From Rhizobium sp. ASV8 (GTDB taxonomy: Bacteria; Pseudomonadota; Alphaproteobacteria; Rhizobiales; Rhizobiaceae), in the NCBI RefSeq assembly GCF_016429255.1, contig NZ_JAELUG010000036.1:1-53664 (forward strand): a DNA stretch of 53,664 nucleotides. The letters run 5' to 3'. The notes under the pieces are model-generated. The model did no database searches. It had not been told where the DNA came from and saw nothing but the letters and a program-made list of their open reading frames with translations. The translations under genes and the position numbers were made by a program. This document shows positions 34,305 to 42,600 of this stretch, piece by piece (the stretch's first letter is position 1; each line of letters begins with the position of its first letter).

Positions 34305-35195
34305 TCAGCGCCGGCATTCTTCGAGTAGCCATCGGCGGAAAGCGGCAAGCGGAGGGTGCGTTTCCCGATCTTTCGGCCAGGCAAGGTAGTAGGATTCCGA
34401 ACTTTTCATGGGAAGGTCGATTGCGGCGACAAGCCGACCTGCGGCAAGCTCCTCCTCGATCAGGAACTCCGGCAGCAGCGCGACACCCAATCCGACCATG
34501 GCGGCCTGTGCCGCGGTGGCGAACTGATCGAAAAGCATTCCGTGGACGGCATCGGAGGGGACGCCATTGAGTTCCATCCATCGTTCCCAGGCATCCGGAC
34601 GGGTGGTGAGATGCAACAGCGGCGCCTTGCGGATGTCTGCTGCTTCCTGGAAGCGATATTCATCCCGCATCTGCGGATTGCAGGCCGGAATAACCGTCTC
34701 GTCGCGCAACAGAGCCAATTCGCCACCTGGCCAGTGAGCTGCGCCGAAGTGGATCGCTGCGTCGACTGGCTCCAGACGGAAGTCGAATATGCTGAACCGG
34801 GTGACCAGATTGACGGTAATCCCCGGATTGGTCGAAAGGAAACGCGGGAGCCGTGGGGCGAGCCAGCGCGTGCCGAAGGTCGGCAGGATGGCCAGTGTCA
34901 GCATACCGCCATGGGGGTTTGCCCGGAGGTTAAGCGACGCCGTGCTGATCTTGCGCAGTGCATCGCGAATTTCACGAACATAGGCGTCGCCGCCGACCGT
35001 GAGGCGGATGGTCTGCCTCTCCCGATGAAACAACTCGACGCCGAGTTGCTCCTCGAGAGCTCTAATCTGTCGGCTCACCGCGCTCTGCGTGAGATCCAGC
35101 TCCTTGGCTGCTGCTGTCACGCTTCCGGTCCTTGCCGCGGCCTCGAATGCCGCAAGGAGTGACAGCGAGGGAAGAAAGCGGCGCGGCACTTGCAT
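34305..35195 (-). CDS. LysR-family regulator (GcvA-like)
   Basis: This is a 296-aa regulator with an N-terminal winged helix (LSLLAAFEAAARTGSVTAAAKELDLTQSAVSRQIRALEEQLG, about 10-52) and a ligand-binding domain to the end. The pattern GVELFHRERQTIRLT and the substrate-domain stretches MLTLAILPTFGTRWLAPRLP and GVALLPEFLIEEELAAGRL match GcvA-type LysR proteins. It lies in the same direction as the flanking oxidase and cyclodeaminase-family genes, only 48 bases from the oxidase, so it may share their transcript and regulate them. Confidence 0.92.
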   Translation of the reverse strand: MQVPRRFLPSLSLLAAFEAAARTGSVTAAAKELDLTQSAVSRQIRALEEQLGVELFHRERQTIRLTVGGDAYVREIRDALRKISTASLNLRANPHGGMLTLAILPTFGTRWLAPRLPRFLSTNPGITVNLVTRFSIFDFRLEPVDAAIHFGAAHWPGGELALLRDETVIPACNPQMRDEYRFQEAADIRKAPLLHLTTRPDAWERWMELNGVPSDAVHGMLFDQFATAAQAAMVGLGVALLPEFLIEEELAAGRLVAAIDLPMKSSESYYLAWPKDRETHPPLAAFRRWLLEECRR

Positions 35196-35243
35196 GAGCT
35201 ATGGTTCCTTCAAAAAGACGCTGCCGGACCGGCTCCGCCCTTA

Positions 35244-36527
35244 TCAGAACCGCTCCGTGGCAAGATGCGCAATCTGCGCTCCGGCTTCGTAGTAGGATTC
35301 CTGTAGCACTCTGATGCGTGAGGTTTCCAGCTTCAACGACGGAAGAGGCATGGTCTCCAGGCTGATATCGCCGGAGACAAAGGCCGCGAGGGTCTTTCCA
35401 AAGGTCGTTCCGGGCGCGATGCCGCGGCCATTGAAGCCGGAGAAGCCAACGATGTTCTCGTCGAATTCATGAAAACGCGGCACGGCATCCGATGTCATGC
35501 CGATCTTACCATACCATGCTGCTTCGAATTCGATATTGGCAAGCTGCGGGAAAATGCGCGACATCGCCCGCTTCGCCCATGCGGTATGGACGGCGTGACC
35601 GCCATTGCGCAGCGCGCCGACGCTTCCGAAAACCAGCCGGCCCTTTCGGTCCATCCGGAACGACGACAGGATTTCCTTTGTGTCCCAGCATCCTTCCAAA
35701 CCCGGCAGGATCGACGCCCGAAGATTGGCGGACAATGGCGGCGTCGCGAGGTTGAAATAGGGCAGGTGGACTTGCTCCCGGCGGACGGATGCCCATGGGC
35801 CAACCGAATAGGCATCGGTTGCGACGACAATCCATTTGCCGCTGATTGAGCCGCGACTGGACGAGACCTTCCAGCTTGCGCCGCTTCGCTCGGTTCGAAG
35901 TGCGGGGCTGTTGGTGAAGATGCGCACACGATTTTGGATAGCGGCTTTCGCCAGGCCTCGCACATAGGCAAGCGGCTGAATGGTGCCTGCCCTCGGATCG
36001 AACAACGAGGCTGCGTAGGCCGAGGAGCCGACGCGTCGCTGCGTCTCCGTGGCGTCGAGCAACTCCAGCGGAGCGCCGCGTGCCGTCCACTGACGATGGC
36101 GCTCGCGAAGTTCACTCACGCCTGCGTCGCCGACGGCCAAGTGAAGGGTTCCGTTCCTTTCCAGCTCACAGTCGATCTCATACTTGTCGACGACGTCTCG
36201 AACGAGAAGGGGAGCATCGCCGAGAAGCCGTAATGCGCGCTCCCCATGTTGCGGGCCCAACACCTTCGGAATGTCGTCCGGCATAACCCACATGCCGCCA
36301 TTGACCAGGCCGACATTCCGCCCTGCGGCGCCGAAACCGATTTCCGTTGCCTCCATCACCGCCACGTTGACGCCGCGTTCCGCAAGATGGAGTGCGGTGG
36401 ACAAGCCACAGAAGCCTGCGCCGACAACCACGACGTCGGCGGTCAAGTCGCCGGCGAGCTGCTCTGTTTGCGGAGCGGCGGGCGCCGTAAGTTCCCACAG
36501 GCCGTGGGAGCGCGGATCGTTCAACAT
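35244..36527 (-). CDS. FAD-dependent amine/amino-acid oxidoreductase (PuuB/DAO type)
   Basis: This is a 427-aa flavoenzyme with the FAD motif VVVVGAGFCGLSTALHLAERG near residue 33, then EATEIGFGAAGRNVGLVNGG, which is typical of PuuB-like oxidases. The C-terminus has FSGFNGRGIAPGTTFGKTLA. ATG 36527 is preferred because AGGGA is 8 nt upstream; for the ATG at 36536 that site would touch the codon. It could act on gamma-glutamyl amines, glycine derivatives or D-amino acids. The substrate is unknown. Confidence 0.88.
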   Translation of the reverse strand: MLNDPRSHGLWELTAPAAPQTEQLAGDLTADVVVVGAGFCGLSTALHLAERGVNVAVMEATEIGFGAAGRNVGLVNGGMWVMPDDIPKVLGPQHGERALRLLGDAPLLVRDVVDKYEIDCELERNGTLHLAVGDAGVSELRERHRQWTARGAPLELLDATETQRRVGSSAYAASLFDPRAGTIQPLAYVRGLAKAAIQNRVRIFTNSPALRTERSGASWKVSSSRGSISGKWIVVATDAYSVGPWASVRREQVHLPYFNLATPPLSANLRASILPGLEGCWDTKEILSSFRMDRKGRLVFGSVGALRNGGHAVHTAWAKRAMSRIFPQLANIEFEAAWYGKIGMTSDAVPRFHEFDENIVGFSGFNGRGIAPGTTFGKTLAAFVSGDISLETMPLPSLKLETSRIRVLQESYYEAGAQIAHLATERF

Positions 36528-36887
36528 TAACTTCATTCCCTGATGACAATACCGCTGACGTTAGCGCCCACATCTGCCGGGCAGTAACGACGGTTTCGTC
36601 AGACATCTTGACGATTGGGAATGACCTCCAATCGACCGTATTCACGCTCCGTCGGTTGAACGAAGGCGAGTCGTTGTGCAATCTTGAGCCTAAGCTGGAT
36701 GTCGAAGGGAAAATCCGAAGTTCGGCTGATCGTGCATCGATCAGCCCGCTACGCCCGCCAGAGCGGGCGGACGCCGGATCCATGTCCAATCTCCGCCGAT
36801 TTGACCAGCGCTTTGCTTACATCCGTTCATTCAGATGGTGCGATCGAGAGAGCTTAGCCGATCGACCGCTCCATCTGCCTGCTTCCG
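36528..36887. other. intergenic region with two adjacent hairpins
   Basis: No gene is supported in these 360 bases between the symporter stop and the oxidase start. Two hairpins stand side by side: GGCTGATCG 36724-36732 with CGATCAGCC 36738-36746 (loop TGCAT), and CGCCCGC 36752-36758 with GCGGGCG 36763-36769 (loop CAGA). They lie about 195 bases upstream of the oxidase start and about 120 bases past the symporter stop. They may end the symporter transcript or be a small palindromic repeat element. Confidence 0.5.
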
Positions 36888-37844
36888 TCATTCGAGGACG
36901 ATGGATTTCTCTTCGCTATCGTCCTCACGTCCGGAAAAATAGTTGGCGATCAATGCGCCTGAAATGTTGTGCCAGACGCTGAAAATTGCGCTGGGCACGG
37001 CCGCGAGCGGCGAAAAATAGGCCGTGGCAAGCGCCGCTCCCAATCCGCTGTTCTGCATCCCGACCTCGATCGCCAGCGCCTTGCGCTTGTAGAGATTGAG
37101 GCCGAAAGCCTTGGCGGCAAAGAAGCCGAGGAGATAGCCCAGGCCATTATGCAGGACGACGACTGCAAAGATGAGCAGGCCGGACTGGGCGATCGCGCCC
37201 TTGCTGACGCCGACGACCGCCGCAACGATCAGCACGATGCCAACAACGCTGACGAGAGGGAGTATCGGAGTGGCTGCACGGACCAGGCGAGGCAGAAGCT
37301 TCTGCGCCAGGAAGCCGAGAGCCAGCGGCAGGATGATGACCTGCAGGATACCGATGAACATGGCCCACGCGTTGACCGGCAGATACTGGCTGGCAAACAT
37401 CCAGACGAGGAAGGGGGTGACGATCGGGGCTGCAAGCGTCGTGACGCTGGTGCAGGCAACGCTGAGCGCCACGTCACCCTTGGCAAGATAGGTCATGACA
37501 TTGCTGGACGTGCCGCCGGGGCAGCAGCCGACGAGGATGACGCCGGCTGCGACTTCCGGCGGCATGGGAATGATGCGTGTCAGCAGGAGAGCCAAAGCCG
37601 GCATGATGGCGAAATGGGCAACAACGCCAATGGCGACTTCAACGGGGCGCCTGCCGAGTTCCCTGAAATCGTCGAGGGAGATCGTCAATCCCATGCCAAA
37701 CATGATGATACCCAGCAGGATGACGATGTAAGGCGCGACCTGCTTGAAGACGTCGGGCAAAAGGAAACCGAGAACGGCAAACAAGATGACCCATAGGGCG
37801 AACGTCTTGCCGACGAAGGCCGAGAATGATGCGAGCGCTTTCAC
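36888..37844 (-). CDS. bile acid:sodium symporter family (BASS/SBF) transporter
   Basis: This is a 318-aa inner-membrane protein with about ten hydrophobic segments. Family marks are IIMFGMGLTISLDDFRELGRRP, ILVGCCPGGTSSNVMTYLAKGDVALSVA and EVGMQNSGLGAALATAYF. The start is GTG 37844, with GAGGAG 6 nt upstream. Bacterial members carry organic anions such as pantoate, keto acids or other carboxylates with Na+. A keto acid or carboxylate would suit the nearby deaminating enzymes, but this is inference. Confidence 0.9.
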   Translation of the reverse strand: MKALASFSAFVGKTFALWVILFAVLGFLLPDVFKQVAPYIVILLGIIMFGMGLTISLDDFRELGRRPVEVAIGVVAHFAIMPALALLLTRIIPMPPEVAAGVILVGCCPGGTSSNVMTYLAKGDVALSVACTSVTTLAAPIVTPFLVWMFASQYLPVNAWAMFIGILQVIILPLALGFLAQKLLPRLVRAATPILPLVSVVGIVLIVAAVVGVSKGAIAQSGLLIFAVVVLHNGLGYLLGFFAAKAFGLNLYKRKALAIEVGMQNSGLGAALATAYFSPLAAVPSAIFSVWHNISGALIANYFSGREDDSEEKSIVLE

Positions 37845-37998
37845 GATGATCTCCTCAGAAGTGGATAGTCCCCCATAGTCCGCGTGTTGAGCCTGTCAAG
37901 CGCACACCCGGGTCAAAGCGTTCGCCCACCGTAACCGTCCATCGGGCATGCGGATCAACGTTGGAAAAGCACCTCGCTGCCGCGTCGCGTTTACGCGA

Positions 37999-38967
37999 TT
38001 ATTGCGTCTGCAAGGAAGCGATCCATCTCTGCATGTCCTGAGCGGAAATATTCCCTCCGCAGACGATCATTCCAATCGTCGCGTCCGGCGGCAGTCTTGG
38101 TGCAATCTTCACGGCTGCTGCGACAAGGGCGCCTGATGCGAGCTCGACCCATTGCTTGCCATCCTCTCCAAAGGAAACCATCCCTTCGACAGCGTCCCGA
38201 TCGGAGACCACAACCATTTCCTCGACATAGGCTTGCGCGTGGCGAAGCATCAGCTCGCTTACAGCAGGAACTCCGAGGGTCGAAATGATGGAGCTGACTT
38301 CGATCTCCACCGGCCTTCCAAGACGCAGGGCTTGATCCATTGAATTCGCTCCGGCGGTCTCTACGCCCCAGATCCGAATTTCCGGCTTTCGTTTTTTCAG
38401 CGCAGTGGCAACTCCCGCCAGCATCGCACCACCACCTACGGCGACGAAGACATCGGTCAGTTGCGGGCAGTCCTCGATGAACTCTAGCGCCAGCGTGCCG
38501 TGCCCTTCGGCGATCGCGGTATCGGCGCAATCATCAAGCACAACATATCCTTGCTGTGCCATGTGTTCCGCATGCGCAAAGGCGTCATTGACGTTGCCTG
38601 TCACGATGACCGGGAGGCCAAGAGTGCGAATTTTTTCAATAGACGAGGCTGGCGCCGACTGAGGCATGACGATCGTGACATCGGCGCCGAGCTTGCTGGC
38701 GGCCTGTGCCACGGCGATGCCGAAATTGCCGCCACTGACCGCTACAAATCGCTTCGAGGATAGTTCCGCCTCGAGACTGGCAAACTTGTTCAGGACGCCA
38801 CGGGCCTTGAACGAGCCACCGATCTGGGTGTTTTCCAGTTTCAGATAGACCGGCCGCTGGATTTTGGCAGAGAGGCCGGGGCTCAGAATGGTGGCGGTAT
38901 GGATGATCGCTCCACCTATCCGGGCTGCAGCGGCATGTATGGAAGACAGTTCAATCAGATAATTCAT
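37999..38967 (-). CDS. PLP-dependent serine/threonine dehydratase-like enzyme
   Basis: This is a 322-aa fold-type II PLP enzyme. The Schiff-base lysine is in QIGGSFKARG near residue 49. AVSGGNFGIAVA matches the substrate loop and FVAVGGGAMLAGVA the phosphate-binding glycines. The length fits TdcB/serine-racemase-like or EutB proteins without a regulatory domain. ATG 38967 is taken as the start. A GTG at 39000 would add 11 residues and neither has a clear ribosome site. Near the cyclodeaminase-family gene, an ectoine-type EutB/EutC pair is conceivable but the genes are not adjacent. Confidence 0.85.
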   Translation of the reverse strand: MNYLIELSSIHAAAARIGGAIIHTATILSPGLSAKIQRPVYLKLENTQIGGSFKARGVLNKFASLEAELSSKRFVAVSGGNFGIAVAQAASKLGADVTIVMPQSAPASSIEKIRTLGLPVIVTGNVNDAFAHAEHMAQQGYVVLDDCADTAIAEGHGTLALEFIEDCPQLTDVFVAVGGGAMLAGVATALKKRKPEIRIWGVETAGANSMDQALRLGRPVEIEVSSIISTLGVPAVSELMLRHAQAYVEEMVVVSDRDAVEGMVSFGEDGKQWVELASGALVAAAVKIAPRLPPDATIGMIVCGGNISAQDMQRWIASLQTQ

Positions 38968-39156
38968 TTCAACCGATGATCTATGAGGGTGGAATGCCAC
39001 GGTGCTTTGGCTTTGCGCGGGCGTGGGGCTGTCGGGAAATCGATAGTGGTTAATCGGCAGGCGGCCGGCTGGCCTGAAACACGGGAAAAGTTCGGCAGGA
39101 TCGGAGCGAAGCCCTCAACCCCCGCAGGCGCTCCCTTCAGGGTTGTGTCACGAAGA

Positions 39157-39609
39157 TCAGGGCTCGCCTGAGTCCAATGCCTCGATGCGCTGAGACACAT
39201 CGCGTATTAACTCCAGCGCGTCAAGCAGCCGCTCTCGCGAAAGGCCTTTGCTTGCCTCATCGGCCCATCGATGCTGCCGAGGAGCGATGCGTGCGATTGC
39301 GGATCGTCCCCGTTCCGTGATCTGGATCAATTTCGCGCGTTTGTGAGCCGGATTGTCGCGGCACTCCAACATCCCCTCGGCGACGAGAACATCGGCCAAT
39401 CGCTGTACGCTTTGACGTGCCAAGCCCATTTTCCGCGCAATATCCGCGACCGTCCCTGGTGCCTCGATCACGGCGCCGATGACCTGCCATCGGGCGACGG
39501 TCAGCCCCACCGGGACAGCGATACCTTCCGCCGCTTTCAGGAGATTTCCGTTAAGGCGGAAAACAGCTAGGACCAGTTCCGTGAGCGCATCGCCTTCAGG
39601 TGTTCGCAT
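39157..39609 (-). CDS. MarR-family transcriptional regulator
   Basis: This is a 150-aa winged-helix regulator. The recognition region reads VADIARKMGLARQSVQRLADVLVAEGMLECRDNPAHKRAKLIQIT, with the wing DNPAHKRAK. GAGG lies 5 nt before the ATG. It is nine bases after the alpha/beta hydrolase gene on the same strand, so the two form an operon. The perfect palindrome at 40446-40463 ahead of the hydrolase is its probable operator. This is the usual self-regulating arrangement for MarR proteins that sense an aromatic or toxic ligand. Confidence 0.92.
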   Translation of the reverse strand: MRTPEGDALTELVLAVFRLNGNLLKAAEGIAVPVGLTVARWQVIGAVIEAPGTVADIARKMGLARQSVQRLADVLVAEGMLECRDNPAHKRAKLIQITERGRSAIARIAPRQHRWADEASKGLSRERLLDALELIRDVSQRIEALDSGEP

Positions 39610-39618
39610 GTCGCCCTC

Positions 39619-40407
39619 TTAAGTTTCTGTTCGCTTCGCCAAGTTCCTGAGGTTGTCGGCGACCAGCTCGGGCCGTTCAATCTGGAGCCAATGGCCGGTG
39701 CCGTGGGCTACCACGTGCGGAATGCAGGGGCGGAGCGCATAGAGCGCGCTCGGACCATCGGTTGCATCGGCACCTACGATGAATAGCGGACCCTGATAGG
39801 CATCAAGTGCCTCTCCGGCATGCCATTCGGCCACCGCCTTGCCAACGCCTGCTCGCGATTCCGGGGTCGTTACATCGGCATCCGCGAGAACTCGCGTCCG
39901 GACCGCTTCGTCGGCACCGTTGATGGTCGAGTAATATTGTTTGAGAAACGCAAGACTGTCCGGGCCGCTTAGACCCGCGACTATTGCCGCCATCACCTCT
40001 TGCGGGACGCTGCTTGGATCCGTTACGGGATCGATGAGGAGTAGCCCTCGCACGCGCTCCGGATGAGAGCCGGCCAAAGCCAACGCTGCTGCACCGCCAC
40101 CACTATGCGCGACGATGAGGAAGCGATCCCATCCAAGTGCGTCGACTACGGCAAGTGCATCCTCGGCGCGCGCTGAGAAACTATAGTCCTGGTTTGCAGC
40201 AGCTGCCGAATGGCCATGCCCCCGAAAATCGATTGCGCACGTCTCGAACTCAGCGGAAATCAGATTGATGACTTCGCGCCATTGATCGGAACGACCGCAA
40301 TCAGCATGGAGAAAAAGAACGCGAGGGCCTCTGCCGGATCGGTAAACTGCAAGTTCTCCCTGCGGACCTTCGATCTTTTCCCTCGATATCAAGACGTTAG
40401 CATGCAT
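39619..40407 (-). CDS. alpha/beta-fold hydrolase
   Basis: This is a 262-aa hydrolase with VLFLHADCGRSDQW near the oxyanion site, the DFRGHGHS turn, the nucleophile elbow VAHSGGGAA (Ser), an Asp candidate in IVGADATD and the late His in GTGHWLQIE. The start MHANVLIS at 40407 has AGGAG 6 nt upstream. The open frame to 40494 runs through the palindromic operator and is not coding. Esterase, lactonase or C-C hydrolase activity is possible. The neighbour MarR gene suggests induction by its substrate. Confidence 0.85.
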   Translation of the reverse strand: MHANVLISREKIEGPQGELAVYRSGRGPRVLFLHADCGRSDQWREVINLISAEFETCAIDFRGHGHSAAAANQDYSFSARAEDALAVVDALGWDRFLIVAHSGGGAAALALAGSHPERVRGLLLIDPVTDPSSVPQEVMAAIVAGLSGPDSLAFLKQYYSTINGADEAVRTRVLADADVTTPESRAGVGKAVAEWHAGEALDAYQGPLFIVGADATDGPSALYALRPCIPHVVAHGTGHWLQIERPELVADNLRNLAKRTET

Positions 40408-40445
40408 TGCGGGCTCCTTGGAAAGCATGGCGCCAAAATGCATAT

Positions 40446-40463
40446 TTGACAGCATGCTGTCAA
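40446..40463. promoter_or_regulatory. perfect 18-bp palindrome, probable MarR operator
   Basis: TTGACAGCATGCTGTCAA is a perfect inverted repeat 39 bases upstream of the hydrolase start. The size and two-fold symmetry fit a MarR dimer site. TTGACA inside it could also be a -35 element, so binding would block transcription of the hydrolase-marR operon. Confidence 0.75.
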
Positions 40464-40691
40464 TGTTGAAAATGGAAGCTTGCGTGTCTTGCATCCCTCG
40501 GACTGTATCGCTCCCGCCAAATTCTTATTCCGCGTGATGAAGGTGCCGCCAGCCGAGGAGCGGCGTTGATACAGTGTGCCAGGAGCACTCGCTGGAAAGA
40601 CCTGTCGGCTCTCCGCTCGAAATGTGAGGTAAGCGATTGGATCGGGAAGATTGAGTGTTTGCGCTGTTCAAAGAAAAGCGCAGACGCATAT

Positions 40692-41177
40692 CTAGCGGCC
40701 TTTGGTTGACGGCCGCTGACTTGTCTTGCCGAGGCGCTTGGTGTCATGGGTGATCATGGCTGGCATCTCGACCTCCCGACCAAAGACGCGTGACAAGACC
40801 CTTTGCGCATTGGCGGCACAGTCGATGTCTCCTGGCCTCGCTTTGATGTCGCCGATGAGCGTAACGAGTTGTGCCTTGGTTTGAACCAGCCGCGTTTCGA
40901 GCGCCTCAATATCCGTCACCTTTTGCTGCAGCGCCTCCAGCAGAGCTTCATGATTCCATTGCTTGAGATCCGGTGGCAGAAGCAGCCGGATTTCATCGAG
41001 GCTGAAGCCCGCCTTTTGCGCCGTCGTGATCAGCTCAAGCATCAAAGCCGCTTCGGACGGATAGCTCCGGTAGCCGTTGGGCCTGCGTTCGACAACTTTC
41101 AGCAGGCCGGCGCTTTCATAGAAACGGATCCGCGACGTGGTGAGGCCGGTGCGTTTCGCCAGTTCTCCGATGTTCAT
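40692..41177 (-). CDS. MerR-family transcriptional regulator
   Basis: This is a 161-aa regulator. The N-terminal MNIGELAKRTGLTTSRIRFYESAGLLKVVERRPNGYRSY is the canonical MerR winged helix, followed by a coiled-coil dimer helix with repeated EALETRLVQTKAQL. The C-terminal sensor has just one cysteine (DIDCAANAQ), so no metal or Fe-S site is evident. It is divergent from the Old Yellow Enzyme gene and shares an 83-base promoter region with a MerR-type operator. Confidence 0.93.
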   Translation of the reverse strand: MNIGELAKRTGLTTSRIRFYESAGLLKVVERRPNGYRSYPSEAALMLELITTAQKAGFSLDEIRLLLPPDLKQWNHEALLEALQQKVTDIEALETRLVQTKAQLVTLIGDIKARPGDIDCAANAQRVLSRVFGREVEMPAMITHDTKRLGKTSQRPSTKGR

Positions 41178-41201
41178 GCCAAATCCTCGCGAAATTGGGT
41201 A

Positions 41202-41231
41202 TTGACCTTAAAGTTAACTCAAAGGTTATGG
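41202..41231 (+). promoter_or_regulatory. MerR-type promoter with overlong spacer and dyad
   Basis: The -35 TTGACC (41202-41207) and -10 TTATGG (41226-41231) are 18 bp apart. Between them lies the dyad ACCTTAAAGT...ACTCAAAGGT (41205-41226). A stretched spacer filled by an ACCT/AGGT dyad is how MerR regulators twist and activate promoters. It directs the flavin oxidoreductase gene starting at 41261. Confidence 0.82.
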
Positions 41232-41260
41232 TGCGCGCAAATGGTTTTAGGAGTGCATTC

Positions 41261-42499
41261 ATGTCCCTGTTTTCCCCGCTGGCGCTGCCCAATGGCGTCA
41301 TTGTACCAAATCGCATCGCCAAGGCAGCGATGGAAGAGAACATGGCCGACAACGACCATGCGCCTTCCGCAGACCTGATGCGTCTCTATCAGGCATGGGC
41401 GAAAGGAGGGGCGGGGTTGATCATCACCGGAAACGTCATGATCGATGCCCGCGCGATGACTGGGCCCGGTGGTGTCGTGCTTGAAGACGATCGGCATCTC
41501 GATCGCTTCAGGGCCTGGGCTGCGACAGGCCGTTCTCATGGCGCGCAGATGCTGATGCAGATCAATCACCCCGGACATCAGATGCCCGCGGCGCTCGGGC
41601 AGGGCACGCTGGCGCCTTCTGCTGTTGCAGTGGATATCGGCGCCCTGTCAAAGCAATTTCCCGTGCCGCGCGCCATGACGGTTGCTGACATAGCCGAGGT
41701 GGAAGATCGTTTTGTGAATACGGCCGTTCTGGCGGAGCGTGCCGGCTTTAACGGGGTCGAGATACATGCCGCGCATGGATATCTCGTCAGCCAGTTTCTT
41801 TCGCCATTGTCCAACCGCCGCACGGATCGGTGGGGCGGAAGTCTGGAGAACCGGGCGCGCCTGTTGCTCGATATCGTGCGCGCGGTGCGGGCGGCGGTCG
41901 CGCCCGGTTTTGTCGTGGCGGTCAAGCTCAACTCCGCCGATTTCCAGCGTGGCGGCTTTTCGCCTGAGGATGCGCGGTCCGTTGTCGCGATGCTGGGCGC
42001 CCTGAATGTCGACATGGTCGAGCTTTCCGGCGGCAGCTATGAAGCGCCGGCAATGATGGGGACGGCTCGGGACGAGCGAATGCTTGCCCGCGAAGCCTAT
42101 TTCCTCGAATTTGCGCGCGATATCCTCGATGTTGCGGGTATGCCTTTGATGGTGACCGGCGGCATAAGACGACGCGAGGTGGCAGAGCAGGTGGTCGACA
42201 GCGGCGTTGCGATCGCGGGCATTGCCACGGCGCTCGCCATTGAGCCGGACCTGCCTCGCAACTGGCAACGCGGCCTGCCCGAAGTTCCTCAACTCAGGCC
42301 GATCAGATGGAAAAACAAGCCTCTTGCGGCCTCGGCACATATGGCTGCCGTCAAATACCAGCTCGTCCGCCTCAGCCGACAACGCCGCACGGCTCCCGGC
42401 GTCTTGCCGGGGTGGGCGCTTGTTCTGGCGCAAGCCAAAGCGAAATGCCGCGCCAGGCAGTACCGTCGATGGATGGAGGCGCGGAGGACCGCGCTCTGA
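41261..42499 (+). CDS. Old Yellow Enzyme family NADH:flavin oxidoreductase
   Basis: This is a 412-aa FMN enzyme. The TIM barrel shows LALPNGVIVPNRIAKAAMEE, MLMQINHPGHQ, EIHAAHGYLVSQFLSPLSNRRTDRWGGSLENRARLL and the late LMVTGGIRRR. The last 50 residues are a basic extension after the barrel. ATG 41261 has AGGAG 7 nt upstream, downstream of the MerR promoter; the frame back to 41195 crosses that promoter. Predicted role: reduction of activated C=C bonds in electrophiles. The divergent MerR suggests induction by such a compound. Confidence 0.92.
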   Translation: MSLFSPLALPNGVIVPNRIAKAAMEENMADNDHAPSADLMRLYQAWAKGGAGLIITGNVMIDARAMTGPGGVVLEDDRHLDRFRAWAATGRSHGAQMLMQINHPGHQMPAALGQGTLAPSAVAVDIGALSKQFPVPRAMTVADIAEVEDRFVNTAVLAERAGFNGVEIHAAHGYLVSQFLSPLSNRRTDRWGGSLENRARLLLDIVRAVRAAVAPGFVVAVKLNSADFQRGGFSPEDARSVVAMLGALNVDMVELSGGSYEAPAMMGTARDERMLAREAYFLEFARDILDVAGMPLMVTGGIRRREVAEQVVDSGVAIAGIATALAIEPDLPRNWQRGLPEVPQLRPIRWKNKPLAASAHMAAVKYQLVRLSRQRRTAPGVLPGWALVLAQAKAKCRARQYRRWMEARRTAL

Positions 42500-42600
42500 T
42501 TGCGGAAACGGATGGGTGGTAGCGATCACGGTGTTGCCTGACCCGGAGACATTATCGCAACAACGTGCGTCGCTGCGTGATGCGGAACGGCCGGCGAGCA

